A stretch of DNA of 64,000 nt from Gordonia sp. PDNC005 (GTDB lineage Bacteria > Actinomycetota > Actinomycetes > Mycobacteriales > Mycobacteriaceae), in assembly GCF_016919385.1 (NCBI RefSeq), contig NZ_CP070351.1:2480001-2544000 (forward strand). The letters run 5' to 3'. Position 1 is the stretch's first letter; each line of letters begins with the position of its first letter. The notes under the pieces were generated by a model. The model was not told where the DNA came from. It searched no databases and worked only from the letters and a program-made list of their open reading frames with translations. A program made the position numbers and the translations under genes. Of this stretch, positions 1 through 8,487 are shown one piece after another.

Positions 1-413
1 GCGGTGTGCCGTTCGGAACGAGGCCGAACATCGTCGTCGACGTCGACGAACGGTTCGGTCCGGACCGGTTCGTCCGAGGAGGTCACTGCCACGTCGCTGA
101 TCGGAAGACGGGTGGTGGCGTCGGTGGGCTCGTCCACGTCGTCGGTCACCTTCTCGATGACGGAAGTGTCGGTGTCGTCGGCCGGCGACGCCGCCTTCTC
201 GACGGCACTCGTGTCGGCTGCGTCATTGACGGGTGAGCCGTCGGGTGCGTCAATGACGCTCGGAGCCTCCACTGCGCCGTCGTCGAGGGGCTGCGGTTCC
301 GGTGCCGGTCGCCTGCCGTGCTGTTCGAAGAAGTTGTCACGGTCTGGCTGCGGTCGACGTGGGCGGCGCGGCGACGGGCCACCGCTCGTCGAATCGCTGT
401 CGTTGGAACTCAT
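1..413 (-). CDS. N-terminal part of a protein with a long disordered acidic region (cut by window edge)
   Basis: An open frame runs without a stop from an ATG at 413 off the left edge of the window. The visible 137 residues are low in complexity and rich in Asp, Pro, Ser, Thr and Glu, with an early Arg/Pro-rich stretch (PRRPRRPQPDRD). This looks like an intrinsically disordered cytoplasmic N-terminus. No catalytic motif is visible. In M. tuberculosis the neighbour of lppZ is the DoxX-like membrane protein Rv3005c, so this may be the tail of such a protein, but that rests only on gene order. The gene is divergent from the lipoprotein gene at 499, about 85 bases away. Other frames here also stay open because of the GC-rich composition, so the call is moderate. 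Confidence 0.5.
   Translation of the reverse strand, partial: MSSNDSDSTSGGPSPRRPRRPQPDRDNFFEQHGRRPAPEPQPLDDGAVEAPSVIDAPDGSPVNDAADTSAVEKAASPADDTDTSVIEKVTDDVDEPTDATTRLPISDVAVTSSDEPVRTEPFVDVDDDVRPRSERHT
220..259. repeat. Perfect 12-bp inverted repeat inside the first gene
   Basis: GCGTCATTGACG (220-231) is repeated as its exact reverse complement CGTCAATGACGC (248-259) around a 16-base loop. It lies within the disordered-region coding sequence, where both arms encode Val-Ile/Asn-Asp-Ala-like residues, so it may simply reflect a repetitive peptide. Confidence 0.5.
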
Positions 414-498
414 CACACATCCGAGGGTATGCGCAGGTGGTTGAGTACCGGCTGAGCGGCACCCGACGATTTGGTAACGATCGTTTAGGGTGGACGGC

Positions 499-1635
499 AT
501 GTCGCTGCCCTCTCCCCTCTCGCGGCGCACCGCAGCCGTGGCCGTCGCACTCGTCGTCGCGACGGCGGCGTCCGGATGCGCAAGCTTCTCCGATCAGGAG
601 ACGACGGCCGACGAAGGGACGTTCAGTTCGGTGCCGACCGGGGTGTATCGACCCGACGCACCTCCTGCTCCGAGCAGGCCGACCGACGAGGGACCGCCGC
701 CGACCGGTCCGTGCATCGACCCGAATCCCTCGGTGATCGCCACGTGTCTCGCATCGACGTCCGGGCTCAGACCTGCCGACGCACAAGGTCAGACCACATA
801 TGTCGCCGAGCGCACCACCGGAAAGGTCATCCTGTCCAAGCGGTATGGCCCGCAGCGAGCCGTGGCCACGGTCGACGTCGACGCATCAGGCGACGGCGGT
901 CTGATCGATTTCGAGATGTCCCCGACGTGGATGCAAGACCAGATGATCTACGCGTTGATCACCACGGCGTCGGACAACCGAGTGGTCCGGATCGCGCCGA
1001 CCGGTTCGGTCAAGCCGATCCTCACCGGGATCCCGAAGGGTGCGACCGGCAATCTCGGGTCGATCACGTTCACCTCACCCACTGAATTGACAATCGCGAC
1101 CGGTGACGCGGGAAGCCCGTCCGACGCGAAGAACCCGTCGTCGCTGGCCGGAAAGATCCTGACCATCGATCCGAACAGGCCGGGTGCCCGCCCGGAAATC
1201 GAGGCGTCTGGGCTGGGGTCCAACGTCGCGTTGTGCCGTGACGCTTCCGACGGTCGGCTGTTCGTCGCAGACAGCGGCGCAGCGGGTGACCGATTGTCGC
1301 TCGTGAGCCAGAAGTCGTTGAAGACGCTGTGGACGTGGGCGGACCGCCCCGGCGTGACCGGCTGCGCGACCGGCACCACCTGGATCGCCGTGTCCGTCGC
1401 ATCCAAGAAGCGCATCGACGTGTTCACCAAGCCGTCGAGCGCAACTCCGACGGTCGCCGAACCGTCGACGGAAGACATGTCGAAGACGTACGGAGCCGTT
1501 GGACGTCTCACCACGTTCGGTGGAGCGTTCCAGTTGGCGACGATCAACAAGACCGTGCCCGGGTCCAAGCCGGTCGGCACCGACGACCGGGTGGCCATCA
1601 ACATGCCGAAGGCCGGCGGCGAGGACCGCACCTAG
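499..1635 (+). CDS. lppZ: LppZ-like lipoprotein, PQQ-dependent sugar dehydrogenase (GSDH) family
   Basis: A 378-residue exported lipoprotein. The N-terminus has two Arg, a hydrophobic Ala/Val segment and a lipobox ending AASGC, so Cys27 is probably lipidated. The rest is a beta-propeller of the glucose/sorbosone dehydrogenase fold, with blade-like segments such as TYVAERTTGKVILSK and GRLFVADSGAAGDRLS. M. tuberculosis LppZ (Rv3006) is the likely orthologue and also lies close to gatB. Whether it binds PQQ or has dehydrogenase activity cannot be told from the sequence. The ATG at 499 is preferred over the GTG at 490 because AGGG lies at a suitable distance upstream. It faces gatB tail to tail. 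Confidence 0.85.
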   Translation: MSLPSPLSRRTAAVAVALVVATAASGCASFSDQETTADEGTFSSVPTGVYRPDAPPAPSRPTDEGPPPTGPCIDPNPSVIATCLASTSGLRPADAQGQTTYVAERTTGKVILSKRYGPQRAVATVDVDASGDGGLIDFEMSPTWMQDQMIYALITTASDNRVVRIAPTGSVKPILTGIPKGATGNLGSITFTSPTELTIATGDAGSPSDAKNPSSLAGKILTIDPNRPGARPEIEASGLGSNVALCRDASDGRLFVADSGAAGDRLSLVSQKSLKTLWTWADRPGVTGCATGTTWIAVSVASKKRIDVFTKPSSATPTVAEPSTEDMSKTYGAVGRLTTFGGAFQLATINKTVPGSKPVGTDDRVAINMPKAGGEDRT

Positions 1636-1709
1636 CTGCTGTCGCGTGTGCCTGTGTGACACGCCGCTCCAGGTTTGACGGCGATCTGGACTCTAGGGGG
1701 ACGCTTCGG

Positions 1710-3218
1710 TCAGGCGCCGCAGGCGGCGAGGACGAGTTCCTTGACGCGAGCCGGGTCGGCCTGACCGCGGGTCGCCTTCATGACGTCTCCGACGATCTTG
1801 CCCGCGGCTTGGACCTTGCCGCTTCGGATCTTGTCAGCGATGTCGGGGTTGGCGACGAGCGCCTCATCGACGGCCTTCTGCAGTGCCGAGTCGTCCCGGA
1901 CCACTTCGAGGCCTCGATCAGCCACGATCTGTTTGGGCTCGCCTTCGCCGTCGAGGACCGCGGTGACGACCTGCTGAGCCAGCTTGTTCGTGAGCTTGCC
2001 CTCGTCGACGAGACCGATGACCTCGGCGACCTGCGTCGGGGTGATCGACAAGTCGGAGAGCTCGGTGTTCCGAGTGTTCGCCTGCTGTGCGAGGAACGAC
2101 ACCCACCAGCTGCGCGCGGCGTCGGACGACGCACCGGCCTCAGTGGTCGCGATGATCAAGTCGACTGCGCCGACGTTGACCAGGTCACGCATCACCTCGT
2201 CCGAGACTCCCCACTCCTCCTGAATGCGGGCGCGGCGGATCCACGGCAGTTCCGGCAGCGTCGCGCGGATCGACTCGACCCATTCCGGGTCGGCGATCAC
2301 CGGCGGCAGGTCGGGCTCGGGGAAGTACCGGTAGTCCTCGGCGGTCTCCTTGCGACGACCTGCGGACGTGGTTCCGTCGGCCTCGTGGAAGTGTCGCGTC
2401 TCCTGGATCACCTCACCACCGTTCGTGAGGACAACGGCTTGGCGCTGCATCTCGAAGCGCACGGCGGTCTCGACGCTCTTGAGCGAGTTGACGTTCTTCG
2501 TCTCGGTACGAGTGCCGAACTCCGTCGCGCCCTTCGCCATCAGCGACAAGTTGACGTCGCACCGCATCGACCCCTGGTCCATGCGGACATCGGACACGTC
2601 GAGCGAGGACAGCAGGTCGCGCAGCGCGGTCACATATGCGCGGGCGACTTCCGGTGCACGTTCTCCGGCGCCTTCGATCGGACGCGTGACGATCTCGACG
2701 AGCGGCACACCTGCACGGTTGTAGTCGAGCAGCGAGTGACTCGCGCCGTGGATGCGTCCGGTGCTGCCGCCGATGTGCAGCGATTTCCCGGTGTCCTCCT
2801 CCATGTGCGCGCGTTCGATCTCCACACGCCAGGTGGTGCCGTCGGTCAGGACGACGTCGAGGTGACCGTCGTAGGCGATCGGCTCGTCGTACTGGCTGAT
2901 CTGGTAGTTCTTCGGCTGGTCCGGGTAGAAGTAGTTCTTTCGCGCGAAGACGCTCGATTCGCGGATCGAACAGTTCAGAGCCAGACCTATCTTGACCGCC
3001 GACGCGATCGCCGTCGCGTTCGCGACCGGAAGTGCACCCGGCAGCGCGAGACACGACGGGCAGACCTGCGCGTTGGGGTCGCCGCCGAACGTCGTCGGGC
3101 AGCCGCAGAACATCTTGGTCGCGGTGCCGAGCTCGACGTGCACCTCCATGCCCATGACCGGGTCGAACGCCGCGATGACGTCGTCGTAGTCCATCAGTTC
3201 GTGGGTAGCCGCACTCAT
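1710..3218 (-). CDS. gatB: Asp-tRNA(Asn)/Glu-tRNA(Gln) amidotransferase subunit B
   Basis: GatB of the GatCAB complex, about 502 residues, the usual length for the family. It phosphorylates the side chain of Glu-tRNA(Gln) or Asp-tRNA(Asn) and then amidates it with ammonia supplied by GatA. The start region contains [18 protein letters not shown], with the family Cys pair continuing in [12 protein letters not shown]. The catalytic cradle includes [10 protein letters not shown] and the [10 protein letters not shown] motif, and the C-terminal helical plus GatB/YqeY tail is present. The frame stays open upstream to 3608, but homology starts at MSAATHEL; an ATG at 3227 is an alternative start. gatC and gatA lie 6.4 kb away in the same orientation, separated by pfkA and accessory genes. 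Confidence 0.96.
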   Translation of the reverse strand: MSAATHELMDYDDVIAAFDPVMGMEVHVELGTATKMFCGCPTTFGGDPNAQVCPSCLALPGALPVANATAIASAVKIGLALNCSIRESSVFARKNYFYPDQPKNYQISQYDEPIAYDGHLDVVLTDGTTWRVEIERAHMEEDTGKSLHIGGSTGRIHGASHSLLDYNRAGVPLVEIVTRPIEGAGERAPEVARAYVTALRDLLSSLDVSDVRMDQGSMRCDVNLSLMAKGATEFGTRTETKNVNSLKSVETAVRFEMQRQAVVLTNGGEVIQETRHFHEADGTTSAGRRKETAEDYRYFPEPDLPPVIADPEWVESIRATLPELPWIRRARIQEEWGVSDEVMRDLVNVGAVDLIIATTEAGASSDAARSWWVSFLAQQANTRNTELSDLSITPTQVAEVIGLVDEGKLTNKLAQQVVTAVLDGEGEPKQIVADRGLEVVRDDSALQKAVDEALVANPDIADKIRSGKVQAAGKIVGDVMKATRGQADPARVKELVLAACGA

Positions 3219-3350
3219 GCCGTCCATCGTATCTGGGGGTCGATCTCGGGGATTGTCCCGATGCCCGTATTCCGCCGCGACCCTAGCGTGGAGGCATGGA
3301 TCGGGGCATTCACTCCGCCGCGACCGAAGCCACCCACGAGAGGATTCGCA

Positions 3351-3581
3351 ATGACCGACCAGACTCCGCCCTTCGATCCCGGACCTGCGGCGCCGGCCGC
3401 ACCGAAACGACTGCGCCGGTCGCGGACCGACAAGTGGATGGGCGGGGTCGCGGGCGGCATCGCCGAGTACTTCGGTGTCGACTCGACGTGGGTGCGCGTC
3501 GCGTTCGTCGCGTCGATCATCCTCCCCGGCCCACAGGTGCTGCTCTACCTCCTGCTGTGGCTGATCATCCCGCAGGATTGA
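3351..3581 (+). CDS. Small PspC-domain membrane protein
   Basis: A 76-residue protein that is almost entirely a PspC domain. The hallmarks are a basic [20 protein letters not shown] stretch, then WVRVAFVAS and a hydrophobic helix ending [10 protein letters not shown]. PspC-domain proteins act in envelope-stress sensing, but small stand-alone versions are common in actinobacteria and mostly uncharacterised. The N-terminal 25 residues are Pro/Ala-rich and probably disordered. The ATG is preceded by GAGAGGA at good spacing. Its 3-prime end overlaps the convergent membrane-protein gene by 17 bases. Confidence 0.85.
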   Translation: MTDQTPPFDPGPAAPAAPKRLRRSRTDKWMGGVAGGIAEYFGVDSTWVRVAFVASIILPGPQVLLYLLLWLIIPQD

Positions 3582-3960
3582 TCGGCGCATCCGTGCGCTC
3601 GGGTGCATTTCTGACCACGCGCACGAGGCAGAAGGCGAAGCATGGGACGAGGATCAGGTCCATGATCACGTGCACCACACTGAACGGGTTGGGCTGCGCG
3701 TGCACGAATCGGAGCACTCCGAGAACGCCGCCGATCGTCGGCGCGACCACGCAGACCCAAGTGAGCCCGGCGGCAAGAGGTCGCGCGAACTGCGCCACCG
3801 CCAACGCGAAGTACAAGACGCCGAATGCTGCGGCGCCGAATGCGACTCCGCTGTAGAACGCGAGTTGGACGACGTGGGTCACGCCGGAGACGGCGAGCAG
3901 AGCCGTGCCCACCATCCACGGAAGTCGCACGTCGCCCGCGGGCAGTCGGGTCGTCGCCAT
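3565..3960 (-). CDS. Four-helix membrane protein of unknown function
   Basis: A 131-residue protein with four hydrophobic segments, at about residues 15-33, 40-58, 63-85 and 93-115. The N-terminus ([16 protein letters not shown]) is short and cytoplasmic-looking. I do not recognise the family. No catalytic motif is visible. It is divergent from the MarR-type regulator at 4030 across a 69-base spacer that carries two copies of a 10-bp motif, so it is the likely target of that regulator. A MarR-controlled membrane protein could act in efflux or stress protection, but the sequence does not show this. The upstream SD is weak. Confidence 0.7.
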   Translation of the reverse strand: MATTRLPAGDVRLPWMVGTALLAVSGVTHVVQLAFYSGVAFGAAAFGVLYFALAVAQFARPLAAGLTWVCVVAPTIGGVLGVLRFVHAQPNPFSVVHVIMDLILVPCFAFCLVRVVRNAPERTDAPINPAG

Positions 3961-3975
3961 AAGCCGAGTCCAATC

Positions 3976-4017
3976 AGTCAGGTTGCCTGTCGAAATGAAT
4001 CGTAAGGTTACCTGACT
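3976..4017. promoter_or_regulatory. Repeated operator-like motif AGGTTRCCTG in the divergent promoter
   Basis: AGGTTGCCTG (3980-3989) and AGGTTACCTG (4005-4014) are direct repeats 25 bases apart. The flanks AGTCAGGT (3976-3983) and ACCTGACT (4010-4017) also form a perfect 8-bp inverted repeat. Its position between a MarR gene and the divergent membrane-protein gene fits an autoregulatory MarR operator. Confidence 0.6.
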
Positions 4018-4029
4018 AACATTGCAAAG

Positions 4030-4539
4030 ATGAAGGAGATCACCGACACTGCGACTTCGATAGCCGACAGCGGCGTCGGTCCGACGTCGCGCATCGGCGC
4101 ACTCAGCCGTCGGCTGGCCGCACTGGTCAGCGATCGTGTGTTGACCGAACTCGCCGCGTCGGGACACCCCGACGTGCGGGCGGTCCATCTCCGCGTGTTC
4201 GCAGCGATCGCCGATTCACCGCTCAGCGTGACGGACACGGCTCGCAGGCTAGGAACGACCAAGCAGACAGTGGGGCCGATCGTCCGCGAACTCGAGTCGA
4301 TGGGTCTCGTCAGTCTCACCCGCGACCCGGCAGACGCCCGCGCCTACCTCGTGTCGTTCACCGAGCGAGGCAGAACCGCGGCTCTACGGGCACAAGAGAT
4401 AGCCGACCGGCTCGACGACCGCTTCGCCGATGTCATCGGCGCAGACCGACTCGCCGACTGCCGAGCCGCGCTGTGGGAGCTGATCGATCAGACTTCGTGG
4501 GAGGCGCCGCCCGGAGACCTCGCAGAGTCCTCACTGTGA
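4030..4539 (+). CDS. MarR-family transcriptional regulator
   Basis: A 169-residue MarR-type winged-helix protein. After a short N-terminal extension it reads RRLAALVSDRVLTELAASG, then a helix-turn-helix region (LSVTDTARRLGTTKQTVGPI) and the wing SLTRDPADARAYLVSFTERG with the typical D-x-R signature. MarR proteins usually bind DNA as dimers and release it on binding a small ligand. The divergent arrangement and the repeats upstream suggest it controls itself and the membrane protein at 3565-3960. No clear SD precedes the ATG (GCAAAG only), so the transcript may be nearly leaderless. Confidence 0.9.
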   Translation: MKEITDTATSIADSGVGPTSRIGALSRRLAALVSDRVLTELAASGHPDVRAVHLRVFAAIADSPLSVTDTARRLGTTKQTVGPIVRELESMGLVSLTRDPADARAYLVSFTERGRTAALRAQEIADRLDDRFADVIGADRLADCRAALWELIDQTSWEAPPGDLAESSL

Positions 4540-4560
4540 AGCAGGCGAGGCCGCTGTAGT

Positions 4561-4643
4561 CCCCTGCCCCTTGAGCGAGCGGAGCGAGTCGAAAGGCCTG
4601 GACGTGAGACCTTCGACTCGCAAGCTCGCTCAAGGAGCAGGGG
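4561..4643. repeat. Long inverted repeat (about 34-bp arms), probable terminator or REP-like element
   Basis: The left arm at 4561-4596 starts CCCCTGCCCCTTGAGCGAGC. The right arm at 4610-4643 is its reverse complement with a few mismatches, leaving a 13-base loop. It lies between convergent marR and pfkA and could terminate both. The GAGCGAGC core recurs in the hairpin at 54686-54732, which suggests an interspersed family. Confidence 0.75.
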
Positions 4644-4686
4644 CGAGGTCGCGCAAGGAACAGAGAACGAGGCATGAACTCGGAAT

Positions 4687-5718
4687 TCACCCGAAGATCG
4701 CGCGGGCGCCCCGGTACTGGTCGAGAGGGACGTTCTTGGTATGGCCGACCGCTTCGGAGAACGGGACCCGTTCGATGTCCATGCCGCGCAGCGCAACCAT
4801 CTGGCCCCAGGCCTGATCGGCCACCATGTCGCTGACTGCCTGACCGAAACGGGTGCCGAGAACACGGTCCCACGCGGACGGCACGCCACCGCGCTGGATG
4901 TGCCCGAGCACGGTCGCCCGGGTCTCGATGCCGGTCTTCTCCTCGATGAGCGGTGCGAGGATCTCACCGATCCCGCCGAGTCGCGGACGGTTGAAGCCGT
5001 CCATCCCCTTGTGCGAGTGCGCCTCGTCCATATCCGGCAGGGTGAAGCCTTCGGCGACGACCACCATCGGAGACCGTCCACGCAGTCGAACGCTCTGCAC
5101 CCACTCGCAGATCTGATCGAGGTTCTCCGGCTGTTCCGGAATCAGGATCGCGTGCGCGCCGCCCGCAGTACCGGCGTACATCGCGATCCATCCGGCGTGC
5201 CGACCCATCACTTCGAGGACCATGCAGCGCTTGTGAGAGTTGCCGGTGGTCCGCAGCCGATCGACGGCTTCGGTCGCGATCTCGACGGCGGTGTTGAAAC
5301 CGAAGGTGTAGTCCGTGGCCTCGAGATCGTTGTCGATGGTCTTCGGCACGCCGACGACGGGGATCCCGTCCTCATACAAGCGATTCGCGGCGGCCATCGT
5401 GCCGTCTCCGCCGATCGCGATCAGACCGTCGACGCCGAGCCTGCGCATGTGGGCCTTGATGTTGTCCGGAGTTCCGTCGGGTTCGGTGTAGGGACCGAAT
5501 CGACTGGTCCCCAGAATCGTTCCGCCCTGTGACGAGATACCGCGGACCACGGAGCGATCGAGCGGCATGACATCGCCGTAGACGAGACCTCGGTAGCCGC
5601 GCAGATACCCGACGAACTCCTGATCGTGCAGCGTCTCTCCCTGAAGAACCGTTCCGCGGATCACCGCGTTGAGTCCTGGGCAGTCGCCGCCGGAGGTCAG
5701 GATGCCGAAACGCCCCAT
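4687..5718 (-). CDS. pfkA: ATP-dependent 6-phosphofructokinase
   Basis: A 343-residue phosphofructokinase that converts fructose 6-phosphate to fructose 1,6-bisphosphate in glycolysis. It starts at the canonical MGRFGILTSGGDCPGLNAVI. The ATP site continues with IGGDGTMAAA, the catalytic Asp region is PKTIDNDLEATDYTFGF, and substrate contacts follow in MEVMGRHAGWIA-like and HIQRGGVPSAWDR segments. The residue after the GGDGT motif and the overall length match the actinobacterial mixed-substrate group of PfkA, so ATP versus PPi use is inferred. The ATG is preceded by GAGAGGA. It occupies the same place as Rv3010c between gatB and gatA. Confidence 0.95.
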   Translation of the reverse strand: MGRFGILTSGGDCPGLNAVIRGTVLQGETLHDQEFVGYLRGYRGLVYGDVMPLDRSVVRGISSQGGTILGTSRFGPYTEPDGTPDNIKAHMRRLGVDGLIAIGGDGTMAAANRLYEDGIPVVGVPKTIDNDLEATDYTFGFNTAVEIATEAVDRLRTTGNSHKRCMVLEVMGRHAGWIAMYAGTAGGAHAILIPEQPENLDQICEWVQSVRLRGRSPMVVVAEGFTLPDMDEAHSHKGMDGFNRPRLGGIGEILAPLIEEKTGIETRATVLGHIQRGGVPSAWDRVLGTRFGQAVSDMVADQAWGQMVALRGMDIERVPFSEAVGHTKNVPLDQYRGARAIFG

Positions 5719-5812
5719 GCCGGGAGTCCTCTCGTGTCGCGGCGGCGCGTGGACCGCACCGCTGATGAGTTCAATGACAACACTTTTCGCGGCGCAGAGT
5801 CGGGCGGACGGC

Positions 5813-6454
5813 CTACTTGAGTCCGTTCTCGTACGCGAAGACCACCGCTTGGGCTCGATCCCGCAGGCCGAGTTTGGCGAGCACATTGCTCACGTGGGTC
5901 TTCACCGTCTGTTCGGAGACGAACAGGTCGACGGCGATCTCCGCATTCGACTTGCCGTCGGCGACCGTCTCGAGCACCTCCCGCTCGCGCGGAGTGAGCA
6001 CGTCGACGGCAGTCGTCACCGGCTTCGCCGCCCGAGAGGTGACCTCGGCGATGAGGCGCCGCGTGACCGACGGCGCGAGCAGGGCGTCGCCCGCCGCGAC
6101 TACGCGGACCGCACGGACCAGCTCGTCGGCCGGTGCGTCCTTGAGCATGAATCCGGAGGCCCCGATCCGCAGCGCGGAGTACACGTAGTCGTCGATGTCA
6201 AACGTGGTCAGCATCAACACCTTGGTCGACGATCCGCTCGCGATGATCTGCTCCGCGGCCCACAGACCGTCGCGGCGCGGCATTCGGACGTCCATCAGCA
6301 CAATGTCGGGCTGGAGGCGTTTGCAGATCTCAACGGCCGCGATCCCGTCTTCGGCGTCCCCGAGCACTGAGATGTCGGGGGCGGCGTTCAAGAGCGCGGC
6401 GAAACCGGCACGGACCATCGCCTGATCGTCGGCGATCACCACAGTCACTGACAC
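5813..6454 (-). CDS. NarL/FixJ-type response regulator
   Basis: A 213-residue two-component response regulator. The receiver domain begins VTVVIADDQAMVRAGF and carries the phosphoacceptor in LMDVRMPRRDGL. The conserved Thr (LMLTTF) and Lys (FMLKDAP) are present. The C-terminal LuxR-type helix-turn-helix contains LTPREREVLETVADGKSNAE and VKTHVSNVLAKLGL. The frame runs further upstream, but GTG at 6454 fits the receiver start. It lies 10 bases downstream of its histidine kinase, so the two are co-transcribed. Targets are not evident. Confidence 0.93.
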   Translation of the reverse strand: MSVTVVIADDQAMVRAGFAALLNAAPDISVLGDAEDGIAAVEICKRLQPDIVLMDVRMPRRDGLWAAEQIIASGSSTKVLMLTTFDIDDYVYSALRIGASGFMLKDAPADELVRAVRVVAAGDALLAPSVTRRLIAEVTSRAAKPVTTAVDVLTPREREVLETVADGKSNAEIAVDLFVSEQTVKTHVSNVLAKLGLRDRAQAVVFAYENGLK

Positions 6455-6464
6455 TCGATAGACC

Positions 6465-7712
6465 CTATCGAGTCGACAGCGGGATACGAGCGGTGACGGC
6501 GAATCCACCGTCTGGGGTGGGACCTGAGGACAACCCGCCACCGACGGCCGACGCCCGTTCGTTCATCCCGATCAGCCCCTGACCGCCACCCGGACGGATC
6601 GTGTGATCGGGGTCGGCGCTCGGCCCGTTGACCGTCGAGACCACGACGGAGTCGCCGTCCCGGTCGAGTCGGACGACGATGGCCGCGCCGGGCGCATGAC
6701 GAGCGGCGTTCGTCAGCGACTCCTGCACGATGCGGTAGACGGCGGCGCCCGCGGCCCCCGGGTCGTTCCATTCGTCGAGGCGGTCGGCGAAGTCGACAGT
6801 CACGCCTGCCGCTCGAACAGAGTCGATCAGGTCGGGCAGGTCGCCCACGCCCTGCATCGGACTCAGGTCGGCAGAACCCGTGCCGCCGTCCGCATCGGTA
6901 TCAGAAGGCCGGAGAACACCGAGCAACTGACGGACCTCGTCGAGCGACTGACGCGCCGCCTCGGCGATCGCGGTGAACTCGGCGTCGGCGCCGGGGCCGA
7001 TCGTCTCCGCCGGGTCGGCGGCCGCCAGCCGGTACTTCGCGGTCTGCGACATCACGACGACCATCGACATCCGGTGTGCGACCACGTCGTGCAGCTCGCG
7101 GGCGATCCGGGTCCGCTCGGCGAGCACCGCCTCCCTCGCCTGTGCGTGCTCGGTGGCACTGACCTGCTCCGAGATCACCTTCTGCGACGTCACTCGATAC
7201 CTCACGAACGACGTCCCGATGGCGACGACGAACAAAGCGAAGATCCATCCGATGCGCATGTCGGGGCCCAGTCCGACGAAGAACGCACCCGCTGTGATCA
7301 CGGTGAGGACCGGGATCCGGTCGAGGTTCTGTGTCAGCAATGCTGCGAACGTCATCGCGAGCAATACCAGGAACATCGACACCGGCATCGGAATGACGTC
7401 GGCGGAACGCGGAATCAGGCTCGTCGCAGCGGCCGTCACCGTCACCATCGCCCAACCGGTCCGCACTGCTTTCGGGCCGGCGAACATCAACGCCAGCGGC
7501 GCACACGCCGCGATCGCGAACGCGGGAAGCAAGTACGCCGCTATCTGATGAGTCTGGGCGACGGTCGGCCAGGTGATCGACGTCATGATCACGGCGAGCA
7601 GCATGCCCAACCAGTTCCACCGGTTGTTCAGGTAGTGCCGGACCGCGGGATCGGGCACGGCGTCGAACGACACGCGGTTCAACGCGGATCGGGTACGGGT
7701 CAGACGTTTCAC
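6465..7712 (-). CDS. Membrane histidine kinase, HisKA_3 (NarX/DesK-like) type
   Basis: A 415-residue sensor kinase. Roughly residues 30-170 form five or six hydrophobic segments with almost no extracytoplasmic loop, so the signal is probably sensed in the membrane or cytoplasm. The HisKA_3 box is RIARELHDVVAHRMSMVVV, with the phosphoacceptor His following Glu-Leu. The ATPase domain shows the N box (IVQESLTNAARHAPG) and the glycine-rich GGGQGLIGMNERA. It donates phosphate to the response regulator encoded just downstream. This pair is absent from the M. tuberculosis gatA-pfkA interval. The stimulus is unknown. Confidence 0.92.
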   Translation of the reverse strand: MKRLTRTRSALNRVSFDAVPDPAVRHYLNNRWNWLGMLLAVIMTSITWPTVAQTHQIAAYLLPAFAIAACAPLALMFAGPKAVRTGWAMVTVTAAATSLIPRSADVIPMPVSMFLVLLAMTFAALLTQNLDRIPVLTVITAGAFFVGLGPDMRIGWIFALFVVAIGTSFVRYRVTSQKVISEQVSATEHAQAREAVLAERTRIARELHDVVAHRMSMVVVMSQTAKYRLAAADPAETIGPGADAEFTAIAEAARQSLDEVRQLLGVLRPSDTDADGGTGSADLSPMQGVGDLPDLIDSVRAAGVTVDFADRLDEWNDPGAAGAAVYRIVQESLTNAARHAPGAAIVVRLDRDGDSVVVSTVNGPSADPDHTIRPGGGQGLIGMNERASAVGGGLSSGPTPDGGFAVTARIPLSTR

Positions 7713-7878
7713 CCGTCAACCGTAGATCGGCGAACACGTCGGACACCTCCCCCACGAGAGGGAGATCCGACTCCGCCCGCAGGGTGAGAGATCACCGTGC
7801 CCTGCCCGAAACGTAGGGCCCCACAATCGCTTTCGCGGGCGATCCGGCCTGGTGCCCGGGCCCGAGAACGTTGACGTC

Positions 7879-8487
7879 ATGACCGAGAACCTCACTCTCC
7901 GCGCTGTTGCCCGTCGTGTCGTCGCCGCATCCACGATCGCCGTGTTCGCCACCCTGGTCCTCGGCACGACAGCTGCGGCGGCCGCCGCATCGGGCGCGCC
8001 GACCACGATCGGGCCGATCACGAACCCAGCCGAGAAGACGATCGCTGCGCTGGTCGGTGATCACCCGGAGCAGGCACTGACTGCACTCCCCTCCGACTTC
8101 CCCGCAGTAATGGGCTACCGACCGGGCGTCGAGGACGGCAGACCGGTCAACACCACGGGCGACTGTTCGTCGCCCGTCCCGATGCCTGACCGATTCGAGC
8201 CGCTGTGTCGAAGTCACGACTTCGGATACGACCTGCTCCGCTACGGCGATCGGACGGGGAGACCTGCCGCACCGTGGGCGCGGCTCGCGCTCGACGAGAT
8301 GCTCGTCGACGCCATGCACCGGTCATGCAGCAACCCGATGTGCGATGCCGCCGCGAGTCTCGCCGGAGTCGGACTCGATGCGAACTCGTGGAGACAACAC
8401 TGGTCGGCCCCGGTTCCGGAGTCCGCGGGCGACATGGCCGCGTCGGCGGCCCTGCGTGTCACCGAATCACTGGCGGGTCGACGATGA
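7879..8487 (+). CDS. Secreted prokaryotic-type phospholipase A2
   Basis: A 202-residue exported protein. A signal peptide covers about residues 1-38 (Arg-rich start, hydrophobic core, Ala-rich end). The mature part carries the prokaryotic PLA2 signature: Cys96, then Cys110-Arg-Ser-His113-Asp114-Phe-Gly-Tyr, with His113/Asp114 as the catalytic pair. A later Cys pair (RSCSNPMCDAA) fits the second disulfide of the family. Such enzymes hydrolyse the sn-2 ester of phospholipids, often with Ca2+. The ATG at 7879 is chosen because the signal peptide starts there; a GTG at 7852 is possible. Its stop overlaps the next start (ATGA), so the hydrolase gene downstream is translationally coupled. Confidence 0.82.
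   Translation: MTENLTLRAVARRVVAASTIAVFATLVLGTTAAAAAASGAPTTIGPITNPAEKTIAALVGDHPEQALTALPSDFPAVMGYRPGVEDGRPVNTTGDCSSPVPMPDRFEPLCRSHDFGYDLLRYGDRTGRPAAPWARLALDEMLVDAMHRSCSNPMCDAAASLAGVGLDANSWRQHWSAPVPESAGDMAASAALRVTESLAGRR

Noticed and set aside
337..786. 149-codon minus-strand frame at the left end
   Set aside because: It overlaps the lipoprotein signal region and is Arg-rich. The partial frame starting at 413 has a more natural composition.
1329..3581. 750-codon plus-strand frame across gatB
   Set aside because: It is antisense to gatB, which has clear family motifs. Only its last 77 codons are real: the PspC gene at 3351-3581.
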